A stretch of 50,136 nucleotides of DNA, taken from NCBI GenBank assembly GCA_902788645.1, contig CADAKW010000006.1:1-50136 (forward strand), given 5' to 3'. The notes under the pieces are model-generated. The model was given only the letters and a program-made list of their open reading frames with translations. It was not told where the DNA came from and searched no databases. The DNA comes from an uncultured Lachnospiraceae bacterium. GTDB lineage: Bacteria > Bacillota > Clostridia > Lachnospirales > Lachnospiraceae. A program made the position numbers and the translations under genes. This document shows, piece by piece, positions 1-8,557 of this stretch; position 1 is the first letter of the stretch, and each line of letters starts with the position of its first letter.

Positions 1-168
1 ATTTACCACGCTTATCGACATATGTCAACACCTTTTTTCAATTTTTTTGAATTTTTTTTATTTTTCTTAAAATCACCCATTTTGTCATAGGACAATCAAA
101 GCATTTCATACCCTGTAAATAAGCATATTTGATCGCTGTTTACAGCCATTCGAAAGGACGGACTTACC
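1..168. other. AT-rich leader before the deacetylase gene
   Basis: No coding region is supported here. The stretch is T-rich near 33-67 and holds a short palindrome, GACATATGTC, at 17-26. A good ribosome binding site (AAAGGA around 154-159) lies just before the ATG at 169. I could not assign a confident promoter. Confidence 0.5.
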
Positions 169-1017
169 ATGAAACGCTTCCCTTTTGATTCAGATTTTGG
201 TTCATTACTTCAGTGCGGACTTTTTATCTTATAAGTAATCTTGATTTCAGGAATATCCATCTCTTACGGACAAAACCGCCTGAGAAAGGAATCTGTTGCA
301 ACAAACGCAACGGTCTCCCCCTCAGATAGTGCTGCTCCATCCGCAAGTACATATTCTAAAAGTCCCAAAAAACTTCCCATATATTGTGTTGACACACCCG
401 AAAAGAAAATTACACTGTCCTTTGATGCTGCATGGGGCAATGAAGACACCCAAAAGATCATGGATATCTTAGAGAAACATAAAGTACATGTCACTTTTTT
501 TATGACAGGAGGCTGGGTAGAATCTTATCCTGATGACGTGAAAATGATTGCTAAGCGTGGCCATGATCTGGGCAATCACAGTCAGAATCATAAACAGATG
601 TCACAGCTGTCAGCGGAGGAGTGCAAAGAAGAACTCATGTCCGTTCATAATAAGGTAAAAGAACTAACCGGAAAGGAAATGACATTGTTCCGTCCTCCTT
701 ACGGTGATTATAATGATACCCTTGTAACAACCGCAAAGGAATGCGGCTACAACGCGATTCAGTGGGATGTAGACAGCTTGGACTGGAAAGATTACGGTGT
801 AGATTCCATTATCAAAACAGTCTGCGAACATAAACATCTTGGCAACGGCTCCATTATCCTTTGCCACAATGGTGCAAAATATACGGCAGATGCCCTGGAA
901 ACCCTTATCACCACTCTCCGGGATAAAGGATACGAATTTGTTCCTATTTCTGAGTTGATCTATCCTGACAGTGATGAGATCGACACAGAGGGGCGCCAGC
1001 ATCCCGCTGTAAAATAA
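169..1017 (+). pseudogene. Polysaccharide deacetylase (CE4, PdaB-like), interrupted by an in-frame stop in its membrane anchor
   Basis: The catalytic domain belongs to carbohydrate esterase family 4, which removes acetyl groups from peptidoglycan or chitin-like glycans outside the membrane. Counting from the TTG at 241, visible motifs are SFDAAWG (60-66, motif 1 in the form used by PdaB-like spore proteins), GNHSQNH (111-117, metal-binding histidines), RPPYG (151-155) and LCHNGAKYT near the end. The natural start is probably the ATG at 169: it has an AAAGGA ribosome binding site and opens MKRFPFDSDFG. That frame meets TAA at 232-234 and continues in the same frame with VILISGISIS, so the stop splits one hydrophobic anchor (LLQCGLFIL before, VILISGIS after). 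The TTG at 241 has no ribosome binding site. Without the stop the protein would be about 282 residues, normal for the family. It could be a nonsense mutation, a sequencing error or rare readthrough. Confidence 0.75.
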
Positions 1018-1133
1018 TCCTGCAAATAATCCTTAACTTCTATTTTACTTTGTCCTTAGAATAGTGTACTATGGAATATGTGTCTTTTGGGCATAATACA
1101 TACAATATTGATCATTGCAATTTGGAGGAACAA

Positions 1134-2459
1134 ATGATGAAAAAAAGAGAATCATTTAATAACAGATGGGGCTTTATCCTTGCCTGTATCGGCTCGGCGG
1201 TCGGTATGGGAAATCTGTGGATGTTTCCCACGAGAGTTTCTATGTATGGAGGGGGCTCCTATCTGCTCCCCTATTTTATATTTGTAGCGTTGATCGGTTT
1301 TACCGGCGTGATTGGAGAAATGAGCTTTGGACGTGCCACAAAATCCGGTCCGGTAGATGCTTTTGGTACTGCCTGTGAAATGCGGGGACACAAGCGTATC
1401 GGTCGTATCCTTGGCTATATTCCGGTCCTCGGCTCTCTTGCCATGGCTATCGGATATACTGTTGTCATGGGATGGATCCTGAAGTACATGATCGGTTCCT
1501 TTACCGGGACAACCCTCGCACCGGCAGATGCCAATGGCTTTGGAACCGAATTCGGCAGTATGGCAACCGCTTTTGGCAATAACCTCTGGCAGATCCTTGC
1601 TTTGCTGATCGGTTTTTCAATCCTTGTGTTTGGAGTCAGCCTTGGCATTGAGCTTGCCAACAAGATTATGATGCCCGTCTTTTTCTGTCTGTTTGTCATC
1701 TTAGGTATCTATGTTGCTTTTCAACCGGGAGCAGCGAATGGATACAGATATATCTTCCAGATCGACCCAAAGGCACTTGCAGATCCAAAAACCTGGATCT
1801 TTGCACTTGGTCAGGCATTTTTCTCCCTATCTGTTGCAGGAAACGGTACTTTGATCTACGGTTCTTACCTTTCCGATGAGGAAGATATTCCTGCTGCAGC
1901 CGGCAGAGTTGCTTTATTCGATACTCTCGCTGCTCTTTTGGCAGCCCTTGTGATCATACCTGCCATGGCAACCACAGGTGCCCGTCTTAACCAGGGTGGT
2001 CCCGGACTGATGTTTATTTATCTTCCTGCCTTATTTAAATCTATGCCGGGAGGATATCTGATCTCAATTATATTTTTTGTGGCTGTGTTTTTTGCGGGGC
2101 TTTCTTCCCTGATCAATTTATATGAAGCACCAATTGCTACGGTACAGGAGCTGTTTCATTTAGACCGCAAGGTTTCCTGTGGGATCATCGCAGTAATCTC
2201 TCTTGCCGTTTCTATCTGTATCCAGGGCATTGTATCCGGCTGGATGGATATTCTGTCCATCTATATCTGCCCACTTGGAGCAGGACTCGCCGGACTCATG
2301 TTTTTCTGGATATGCGATCAGAAATATGTAGAAAAGCAGGTTAATACCGGCAGAGCAAAACGGTTCATCGGAAAATTTCTTCCGATCTGTAAATATATAT
2401 ATTGTCCTATCTGCCTTATCGTATTGATTCTGGGCATTATTTTAGGAGGAATCGGCTGA
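1134..2459 (+). CDS. Sodium-dependent transporter, SNF/NSS family
   Basis: A neurotransmitter:sodium symporter family protein of 441 residues, a usual size for bacterial members. These proteins take up amino acids or tryptophan-like compounds with sodium; the substrate cannot be read from sequence. The N-terminus holds the family hallmark GSAVGMGNLW in the unwound first helix, which forms the sodium and substrate site. About eleven hydrophobic helices follow. GGAGGA at 1124-1129 precedes two adjacent ATG codons (1134 and 1137); either could be used. A longer frame opening at 1071 has no ribosome binding site and adds 21 unlikely residues. The gene stands alone, convergent with the thiN operon. 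Family is certain, substrate unknown. Confidence 0.93.
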   Translation: MMKKRESFNNRWGFILACIGSAVGMGNLWMFPTRVSMYGGGSYLLPYFIFVALIGFTGVIGEMSFGRATKSGPVDAFGTACEMRGHKRIGRILGYIPVLGSLAMAIGYTVVMGWILKYMIGSFTGTTLAPADANGFGTEFGSMATAFGNNLWQILALLIGFSILVFGVSLGIELANKIMMPVFFCLFVILGIYVAFQPGAANGYRYIFQIDPKALADPKTWIFALGQAFFSLSVAGNGTLIYGSYLSDEEDIPAAAGRVALFDTLAALLAALVIIPAMATTGARLNQGGPGLMFIYLPALFKSMPGGYLISIIFFVAVFFAGLSSLINLYEAPIATVQELFHLDRKVSCGIIAVISLAVSICIQGIVSGWMDILSIYICPLGAGLAGLMFFWICDQKYVEKQVNTGRAKRFIGKFLPICKYIYCPICLIVLILGIILGGIG

Positions 2460-2473
2460 TGGCCGTTTCCTCC
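2445..2473. terminator. Hairpin between convergent genes
   Basis: GGAGGAATCGGC (2445-2456) pairs with GCCGTTTCCTCC (2462-2473) with one mismatch, covering the stop codon of the symporter. There is no clear T run on either side, so it is at best a weak terminator shared with the convergent thiN operon. Confidence 0.4.
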
Positions 2474-2516
2474 CTGATATTATCTCTACACCTCTAATAA
2501 CCTTCTTCAGGATTCA

Positions 2517-3197
2517 TTATGCTCTGTCTTTCGACTCTACTACGATCAAAACTCCCGATTTCAGCTCTATCCGGGCCATATCGGAATTTTCATCCATCTC
2601 GTTGCTGATCGCACGAGCAATTCCAACTTCAAGGGTATAATCCTTTATGATATATTTTAGTCCCTGCAGTGTAACTCCTGTTACCTGTGTGGTAAGAGGA
2701 AGCAGCGACAGATACTTTCCATAAAGCTCTTCCCTGCTGATCTGCAGTGTTCCATCTATCAGCCTTATTCTGTTCTGTGGATCTGCAATATATGCCGGCA
2801 CCTTTTTTTTCAAAGGAAGCATTAAAATATTCACATTGGCCAGAAAATGGTCCAGTCTTCCACCGGTTGCACCCAGAATATGAATCTCCGACGCTCTTTT
2901 TTCCAAAATCCACTGGATCACCAGCTGTGTATCCACATAATCCTTTTCTCTGGGATAGCGCACCCACTCGCATTTCTCGGAACCGGACACTTCTCCGTTC
3001 TTGTATGCTTCAAGGATTTCAGGAGCAACACTGTCAAAATCCCCCATAAAATAATGAACCGGTATCCCCAGATGATAAGCCGTATTCAATCCGGAATCAG
3101 CACAAACTACCGTTTGATACTCCATGGATGCTGCGTATTGCTGAACAAAGTCAAGCTCTGCTGTTCCTCCGGTGAGCAATAAAACTTTTCCTAACAT
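2517..3197 (-). CDS. thiN: Thiamine pyrophosphokinase
   Basis: Transfers pyrophosphate from ATP to thiamine to give thiamine diphosphate, in the cytosol. At 226 residues it has the family length. Visible motifs are LLLTGGT at the N-terminus, CADSG, MGDFDS, the KDYVDT element (family pattern K-D-x-[TV]-D-T) and GATGGRLDH, which together form the nucleotide and thiamine site. It is the last gene of the long minus-strand operon and starts one base after the stop of the PilZ gene (TAATATG), so it is probably translationally coupled. No TPP riboswitch is visible ahead of it, which suits a salvage enzyme inside a housekeeping operon. Confidence 0.93.
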   Translation of the reverse strand: MLGKVLLLTGGTAELDFVQQYAASMEYQTVVCADSGLNTAYHLGIPVHYFMGDFDSVAPEILEAYKNGEVSGSEKCEWVRYPREKDYVDTQLVIQWILEKRASEIHILGATGGRLDHFLANVNILMLPLKKKVPAYIADPQNRIRLIDGTLQISREELYGKYLSLLPLTTQVTGVTLQGLKYIIKDYTLEVGIARAISNEMDENSDMARIELKSGVLIVVESKDRA

Positions 3198-3198
3198 A

Positions 3199-4044
3199 TT
3201 ATTTATTCCGTTCTTTCCTGATCTCCCTTACAGAAGCCTCAAACTCCTTGCGATCTCTTTGTTTCTGGATCTGCCTGCGCTGCACATCATAGATATAACG
3301 TATCAGCTTCTGATCAGACTCCTCATAAATACATCCATAGTAATAGCGGAACCTGCGATTTCCCTTTGGATGATCATCAAAACGCACAATACTGCACCGA
3401 ACCTGTAACGGACCATAGTCAGATGGAATCCTGGTATAAAAGCTGTTTTCTATCTCCAGAAGCTCATTACTGTAAAATCCCATTCCGGTTTCACTGATAT
3501 CATGAACAAAACCACGAACCTTTTTTTCCACTGCTTCCTTCATAGGAACCATCCGTAATCTTTTTTCAATAAATACCTTACCTGATCTGGATTCCTCTTC
3601 CTTTTCCAGCTCCACGCCATTTCCATCCACCAGTGCTTCATACTCCTCTTTGACAAGAGGGGAGTATGACAGTCTCTGTCTGTTGCCCGGCACCTGAAAA
3701 AAACCAATCTCAATATCCGCATCAATGGTCACTCTGTATGCCTGCCTGCGATTAAATGACTGACCTTTATTGACAATTTCAAAATAATGAACCGGCTCAT
3801 CATCCAGCTTCGCCAGTCCTGCCTTAACATTAAGCCATTCCCACATCTGGTCCTCACTCCTGTACACCAGACGTATTTTATCTTCCGGACGAAACTTAAA
3901 CGCTCTGCCCCCCGCCATGATTGCCGTCAGGCAGATCTTCTTGACTCCGGTTTTTTCGACCTTGCTGACCAGACGATACCGGTACCCATCCCGGTCTACA
4001 TAGATCTCCATTGTTTTGCCAAGTGCAATATTCTCAAGAAGCAC
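3199..4044 (-). CDS. PilZ-domain c-di-GMP-binding protein, YcgR-like
   Basis: A 281-residue protein with an N-terminal YcgR-type beta domain (about 1-100) and a C-terminal PilZ domain. The c-di-GMP signature is present: RQAYR (the RxxxR element) and, about 85 residues on, HDISETGMGF (D-x-S-x-x-G). Between the two elements lies a lysine/glutamate-rich stretch. In known family members, c-di-GMP binding makes the protein slow flagella or control exopolysaccharide synthesis. It starts at GTG (4044) behind GGAGG and overlaps the end of rpe by 11 bases, so it is part of the housekeeping operon. No flagellar gene lies in the window, so its target could equally be the glycan loci nearby. That link is inference only. 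Confidence 0.85.
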   Translation of the reverse strand: MLLENIALGKTMEIYVDRDGYRYRLVSKVEKTGVKKICLTAIMAGGRAFKFRPEDKIRLVYRSEDQMWEWLNVKAGLAKLDDEPVHYFEIVNKGQSFNRRQAYRVTIDADIEIGFFQVPGNRQRLSYSPLVKEEYEALVDGNGVELEKEEESRSGKVFIEKRLRMVPMKEAVEKKVRGFVHDISETGMGFYSNELLEIENSFYTRIPSDYGPLQVRCSIVRFDDHPKGNRRFRYYYGCIYEESDQKLIRYIYDVQRRQIQKQRDRKEFEASVREIRKERNK

Positions 4045-4693
4045 TGGCGATCACCTCCTGTAAATCCCTTACATTTTCTCTGATGTCTCCACGAAATACC
4101 GCTGTTCCCGCTACAGCAATATCCGTTCCCTTTTCTATGATCATACCCAGATTATCCCGATTCACACCTCCGTCCAGTTCAATCTGATAGGACAATCCTT
4201 TCTCCTGTCGAAGCCGAGCCAGCTCCTGTACCTTCTCCAACGTCTCCGGTATCAGCTTCTGTCCGCCAAATCCTGGTTCTACCCCCATAACAAGAACCAT
4301 ATCAATCTGATCCAGATAAGGCATTACAATATCTACTCCCGTTGCAGGATTAATGCTCAAAGCTTTTCTGACCTGATACCGGTCCATTACTCCAATCGTC
4401 TCCTGGATATCACTACATGCTTCCACATGAACAGTAATACTGTCGGCACCAGCCTCCACAAACTCTTTGATATATCTTGCCGGCTCCTGTATCATTAAAT
4501 GCACATCAAACAACATGCTGCAGTTCCGACGTATAGACTGTATCACAGGCATACCAAATGATATCGATGGTACAAAGGCTCCATCCATCACATCAATATG
4601 AAGAACCCGTATCCCACTTTCCTCCAGAGTATGCAGCTGTTCGCCTAAATGCATAAAATCGGCTGACAATATTGACGGTGCTAATTCGCTCAT
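4034..4693 (-). CDS. rpe: Ribulose-phosphate 3-epimerase
   Basis: Interconverts ribulose 5-phosphate and xylulose 5-phosphate in the pentose phosphate pathway. The 219-residue TIM barrel shows the family motifs APSILSADF, HIDVMDGAFVP, DVHLMI, VMGVEPGFGGQ and IELDGGV. These carry the metal-binding histidines and the two catalytic aspartates. It starts at ATG 4693, 30 bases after rsgA ends, in the same operon. Family length and motifs are complete. Confidence 0.96.
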   Translation of the reverse strand: MSELAPSILSADFMHLGEQLHTLEESGIRVLHIDVMDGAFVPSISFGMPVIQSIRRNCSMLFDVHLMIQEPARYIKEFVEAGADSITVHVEACSDIQETIGVMDRYQVRKALSINPATGVDIVMPYLDQIDMVLVMGVEPGFGGQKLIPETLEKVQELARLRQEKGLSYQIELDGGVNRDNLGMIIEKGTDIAVAGTAVFRGDIRENVRDLQEVIASAS

Positions 4694-4722
4694 AATGATA
4701 CCATGCCTTTCTTGGAATCTTA

Positions 4723-5613
4723 TTAATATTTTTTTTGCTGACGCAATTCCTCGTAAAATTGTTTATAATTTTCATATCTCCCCACAGGGATCTCCTGTCT
4801 CTCTAAAGCGTGCTTCACACCACAATCAGGCTCATTAATGTGAACACACCCCAAAAATCTGCATTCCGTGGCCGGCTGTTCAAACTCGGGATAGAAGTCC
4901 CGGAGTTCCTCCTTCTCTATCTCCGGAAGACGCAACGATGTAAATCCCGGTGTGTCCATGATATAGGTCTGGCTGCCAATGCAAAAAAGCTCTGTGTGAC
5001 GGGTAGTATGACGTCCCCTTTTAATCTTACGGCTGATCTCTCCTGTTTCCATCTGTGCTTCCGGGAAAAGCAGATTCATGACAGATGACTTTCCCACACC
5101 CGATGGTCCGGCCATTACTGTTGTCTTTCCCCCCAATACTTTCCGAAGCCGATCCATTCCTGTCCCAGTTACGGTACTGGTCACAAGAACCTCTGCCCCA
5201 CACATCTGATACTGGGAAACAATAGCCTGTATCTCTTTTTCATCCTGATCATCACACTTATTAAAGCAGATGATCACCGGTATATCCTGTGTCTGCATCA
5301 TCAGTAAAAAGCGATCCAGAAGATTTAAATTCGGCTTTGGAAACGATAACGCAAAAACAACAACCGCCTGATCCACATTGGCAGAGGCCGGCCGGATCAA
5401 CGCATTTTTTCTGGGTAATATTTCATGAATATTCCCCAGCCTTTTCTCTTCATCAAGCATTTCAAACTCAACATTATCACCTACTAAAGGTTTAATGTTA
5501 CGATTGCGAAATATTCCCTTGGCTTTACACTCGATCAATACATTTTTATCGGCAGATTCCGGATGAATATAGTAAAACCCACCAACTCCGCGAATAATCT
5601 TTCCTGTCATCAT
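4723..5613 (-). CDS. rsgA: Ribosome small subunit maturation GTPase RsgA
   Basis: A circularly permuted GTPase that acts late in 30S subunit assembly. The 296-residue protein has an OB-fold (about 1-70), then the G motifs in permuted order: G4 NKCD (118-121), G1 GPSGVGKSS (169-177) and G3 DTPG (220-223). A C-terminal zinc module follows, with Cys251, Cys256, His258 and Cys264. The start ATG overlaps the prkC stop by four bases (ATGA), so translation is coupled. Being directly after the kinase gene is the usual Firmicutes order, and in Bacillus this GTPase is a reported PrkC substrate. Confidence 0.96.
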   Translation of the reverse strand: MMTGKIIRGVGGFYYIHPESADKNVLIECKAKGIFRNRNIKPLVGDNVEFEMLDEEKRLGNIHEILPRKNALIRPASANVDQAVVVFALSFPKPNLNLLDRFLLMMQTQDIPVIICFNKCDDQDEKEIQAIVSQYQMCGAEVLVTSTVTGTGMDRLRKVLGGKTTVMAGPSGVGKSSVMNLLFPEAQMETGEISRKIKRGRHTTRHTELFCIGSQTYIMDTPGFTSLRLPEIEKEELRDFYPEFEQPATECRFLGCVHINEPDCGVKHALERQEIPVGRYENYKQFYEELRQQKKY

Positions 5614-7673
5614 TTTGCTGTCTTCTGGAAGTCAACGGAATAGGTTCCTATTGTCTGTCCATCCTTGCTCACTGTAATGGTTCCGCTGTTTTCACTCCAG
5701 CCCTTGATCGGAAATTCCTTTGGAAAATCATCATATTTCAATGTTCCGCTCCATACAGGCTGGGACTTACCATCCTGTGTGAGGACAACCTTGATCATTG
5801 CAGGATCCTCATCGGGACTGCTGAACGGATTATCACTTACTGTCACACTTCCCTCATAGCTGTACGAAGTTTCTTCCGTCTTAGGAGTTGCCGTCGGCTC
5901 TACTGCCTTTGCCCCCAGGCTGACAGAATACTGAACCACACTTCCCTTTTCTACCTTGGAACCGGATTTCTGTGTCTGACTGATTACCGTTCCCTTGGTT
6001 TTATCAGAGTAAATATATGTCACCTTAGACTTCAGTCCTGCAGCGGTAAGTCTCTCTAAAGCCACAGACTCCTTCTTGCCCACCAGGTTCGGCACAACCG
6101 CCTGATCTCCTTCCGCTCCCAGACTGATCACGAGATTGACACTTGTTCCCTCATCCACGCTGGAACCGATTACAGGATCTGTGCTGATCACATTGCCCTT
6201 GGCAATGGTATTGCTGTATTCCTCTGAGACAGAACCAACCTTTAACTTGGCTGACTCGATCATCGAACGGGCATCAGACTCTGTCTTGTTTGATACATCC
6301 GGGATTGTAACTCCGGATCCCTGACTGTAATAAATGGTAATACGGGCTCCCTCATCTACCATCTCTCCCTCAGCCGGCTCCTGATCCGTGACAATATTCG
6401 GATCCTCATCTGCCTCGATCGGCTTTAACTGCCAGTGAAGCTTGCTGTCTGTCAGCATCTGCTCTGCATCCTCCAGACTTTTTCCTACAATCCCCGGCAC
6501 TGCCACCTGGCCATCCTCTGCAGCCTGAGCTGTGGCCGTTGGTGTGGCTGTTGCGGATGCTACATCCTTATCCTTCGCAGAATGTCCCCACCAGCCTGCA
6601 AATTTGCCAACGATCAATATAACGCCAATGATAATGATCACTGCAACAACAGCACTGCAGATCTTCAATATCTTCTCAAGCTTTGGATCGATCGCATCAT
6701 CCTCATAATACGGCTCCTCTGATTCATAATTGTCCTCATGTACAGGATCTACCGTTCTTGATGCCTCTTTTATCGCATTTAACTCAATATCTGATATCTT
6801 CTTGGTCGGTGATGGATCTACCACCATGGACTCCAGCTTTACATATTCTCCATCCGGTTCATTGACAGCACGCTTCAGATCAGCGATCAATGCTGCCGCA
6901 TTCAGATAACGCAGCTCCGGCTTTTTCTGCATACATTTGCGCACGATCCTGGATAAGCTCATAGGAATCTCCGGATCCAGCTCATGAAGCGGTGTTGCCT
7001 CTTCCTGAATATGAGATAATGCAACCGCTACCGTACTGTCCCCCTCAAAAGGAACATTGCCGGAAAGCATCTCATACATCGTGACGCCCAGAGAATAGAT
7101 GTCGCTCTTTTCATCACTGTATCCACCTCTCGCCTGCTCCGGACTGATATAATGCACAGAGCCCATGGCATTGGAGGTGATCGTATTGGAGGTGGCCGCC
7201 TTGGCAATACCAAAGTCCGTCACCTTGACCTTTCCCTCTTTGGAAATGATAATATTCTGAGGCTTAATATCCCGGTGAATGATATGATTGTCGTGAGCAG
7301 CTTCCATACCCTGTGCAATCTGCACGGCTATTCCAACCGCCTCATTCACATCAAGCTTTCCCTTGGTCTCGATGAACTTCTTCAGGGTGATTCCTTCAAC
7401 AAGCTCCATAACAATATAGTTATAGTTTTCATCCTCATCAACGTCATATACATTTACTATATTCGGATGCGACAATCCTGCGACTGACTGCGCCTCTGCA
7501 CGAAACTTAGCCACAAACTTTGCATCACTGCTGTACTCCTGACGGAGTACCTTGATTGCCACAAAACGATTTAACCGATGATCCTTTGCCTTATATACAT
7601 CTGCCATCCCACCGGAGCCAACTTTATCTATAATCTCATAACGATCACTAATCATCATACCCGGACCTATCAT
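5610..7673 (-). CDS. prkC: Membrane Ser/Thr protein kinase with PASTA domains
   Basis: A 687-residue Hanks-type kinase that senses muropeptides or lipid II outside the cell and phosphorylates wall, translation and metabolic proteins inside. The kinase domain (about 10-270) shows the glycine loop GSGGMADV, Lys41, HRDIKPQN (133-140), DFG (153-155) and a threonine-rich activation loop (161-167). One transmembrane helix lies at about 338-360. Outside are three PASTA repeats (about 390-455, 457-522 and 525-592). After a threonine/proline linker comes a further C-terminal domain of about 80 residues of unknown role, which not all homologues have. It lies 14 bases after the phosphatase gene stp. GGAGG precedes ATG 7673. 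Confidence 0.96.
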   Translation of the reverse strand: MIGPGMMISDRYEIIDKVGSGGMADVYKAKDHRLNRFVAIKVLRQEYSSDAKFVAKFRAEAQSVAGLSHPNIVNVYDVDEDENYNYIVMELVEGITLKKFIETKGKLDVNEAVGIAVQIAQGMEAAHDNHIIHRDIKPQNIIISKEGKVKVTDFGIAKAATSNTITSNAMGSVHYISPEQARGGYSDEKSDIYSLGVTMYEMLSGNVPFEGDSTVAVALSHIQEEATPLHELDPEIPMSLSRIVRKCMQKKPELRYLNAAALIADLKRAVNEPDGEYVKLESMVVDPSPTKKISDIELNAIKEASRTVDPVHEDNYESEEPYYEDDAIDPKLEKILKICSAVVAVIIIIGVILIVGKFAGWWGHSAKDKDVASATATPTATAQAAEDGQVAVPGIVGKSLEDAEQMLTDSKLHWQLKPIEADEDPNIVTDQEPAEGEMVDEGARITIYYSQGSGVTIPDVSNKTESDARSMIESAKLKVGSVSEEYSNTIAKGNVISTDPVIGSSVDEGTSVNLVISLGAEGDQAVVPNLVGKKESVALERLTAAGLKSKVTYIYSDKTKGTVISQTQKSGSKVEKGSVVQYSVSLGAKAVEPTATPKTEETSYSYEGSVTVSDNPFSSPDEDPAMIKVVLTQDGKSQPVWSGTLKYDDFPKEFPIKGWSENSGTITVSKDGQTIGTYSVDFQKTAK

Positions 7674-7687
7674 GCTTTTCCTCCAAT

Positions 7688-8407
7688 CTAAACCTGAACA
7701 AGGATAGCTGTGATATTATCACTGCCACCATTGCAATTTGCCTGATCTACCAATTTGTCCCCTGCTTTTTCCAAGGACTCTGCGTGATGAATGATATACT
7801 CAATCTCCTCGTCCTCTACCATATTTGTCAAACCGTCACTGCAAAGCAGGATCACGTCTCCCTCCTGCACCTGCAGCTCAAAGTAATCAGCCTGAACCAT
7901 TTCATCAATTCCCAGTGCACGGGTAATAATATTTTTCTGCGGATGAACTCTCGCTTCACTTTCTGTTATGTTTCCTATCTTTACCATTTCCTCTACCAGG
8001 GAATGATCTGTTGTAATCTGCTGTAATTCATCTCTCAATAAATACAAACGGGAATCGCCAATGTTGGCAACATAAAGAGTATCCCCCTGTAATGTACATG
8101 CCACCATCGTGGTTCCCATGCCCTCGTACTCACTATCCTCCTGTGCCGATTCATAAACTGCACGATTTGCATACGTGATAGCTTCCTCAAAAATTGTCAC
8201 CGGCGTTTTGCTGGCACTTTCTCTGATCCGGCTCACCATATTTTCAATACATAACCGTGAGGCACGATCCCCCGCTTTGTGGCCACCCATACCATCGGCC
8301 ACAATAAACAGATTGCGGAAACTACCCACTGGGCTGTCACTGCAAAACAAACTATCCTGATTCATGGTTCGTTTCATACCGACATCCGTTTTTGAATATG
8401 ACTTCAT
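7688..8407 (-). CDS. stp: PP2C-family protein phosphatase, partner of PrkC
   Basis: A 239-residue metal-dependent Ser/Thr phosphatase that reverses PrkC phosphorylation. Motifs I to XI of the PP2C family are visible: DQDSLF, VADGMGGHKAG, GTTMVACTL, NIGDSRLYLL, TTDHSLV, LCSDGLTNMV and GGSDNITAI. The aspartates coordinating the metal ions are present. GGAGGGG stands before ATG 8407. It is first in the sub-operon stp-prkC-rsgA-rpe-pilZ-thiN and has its own likely promoter upstream. Confidence 0.96.
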   Translation of the reverse strand: MKSYSKTDVGMKRTMNQDSLFCSDSPVGSFRNLFIVADGMGGHKAGDRASRLCIENMVSRIRESASKTPVTIFEEAITYANRAVYESAQEDSEYEGMGTTMVACTLQGDTLYVANIGDSRLYLLRDELQQITTDHSLVEEMVKIGNITESEARVHPQKNIITRALGIDEMVQADYFELQVQEGDVILLCSDGLTNMVEDEEIEYIIHHAESLEKAGDKLVDQANCNGGSDNITAILVQV

Positions 8408-8509
8408 GTAGTTTCCCCTCCTTTGTCTTTATTTAGTAACTGACATCAGACATCTTTATCGTCTGAATAATTATTTTCTTCCGCATATACTCATTATAAT
8501 ACACAATAC

Positions 8510-8538
8510 ATTTTACTATAGTGTCTTTAAAAAGGCAA
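8510..8538 (-). promoter_or_regulatory. Likely sigma-A promoter for stp-prkC
   Basis: On the minus strand, TTGCCT (8538-8533) and TAAAAT (8515-8510) are separated by 17 bases, about 100 bases before stp. The gap between rlmN and stp is the largest one inside the operon, which fits an internal promoter. Confidence 0.5.
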
Positions 8539-8557
8539 GCAAAATCAGGTCAGACCC

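Noticed and set aside
3195..3201. TPP riboswitch expected before thiN
   Set aside because: Only one base separates thiN from the PilZ gene and no riboswitch-like structure is seen.
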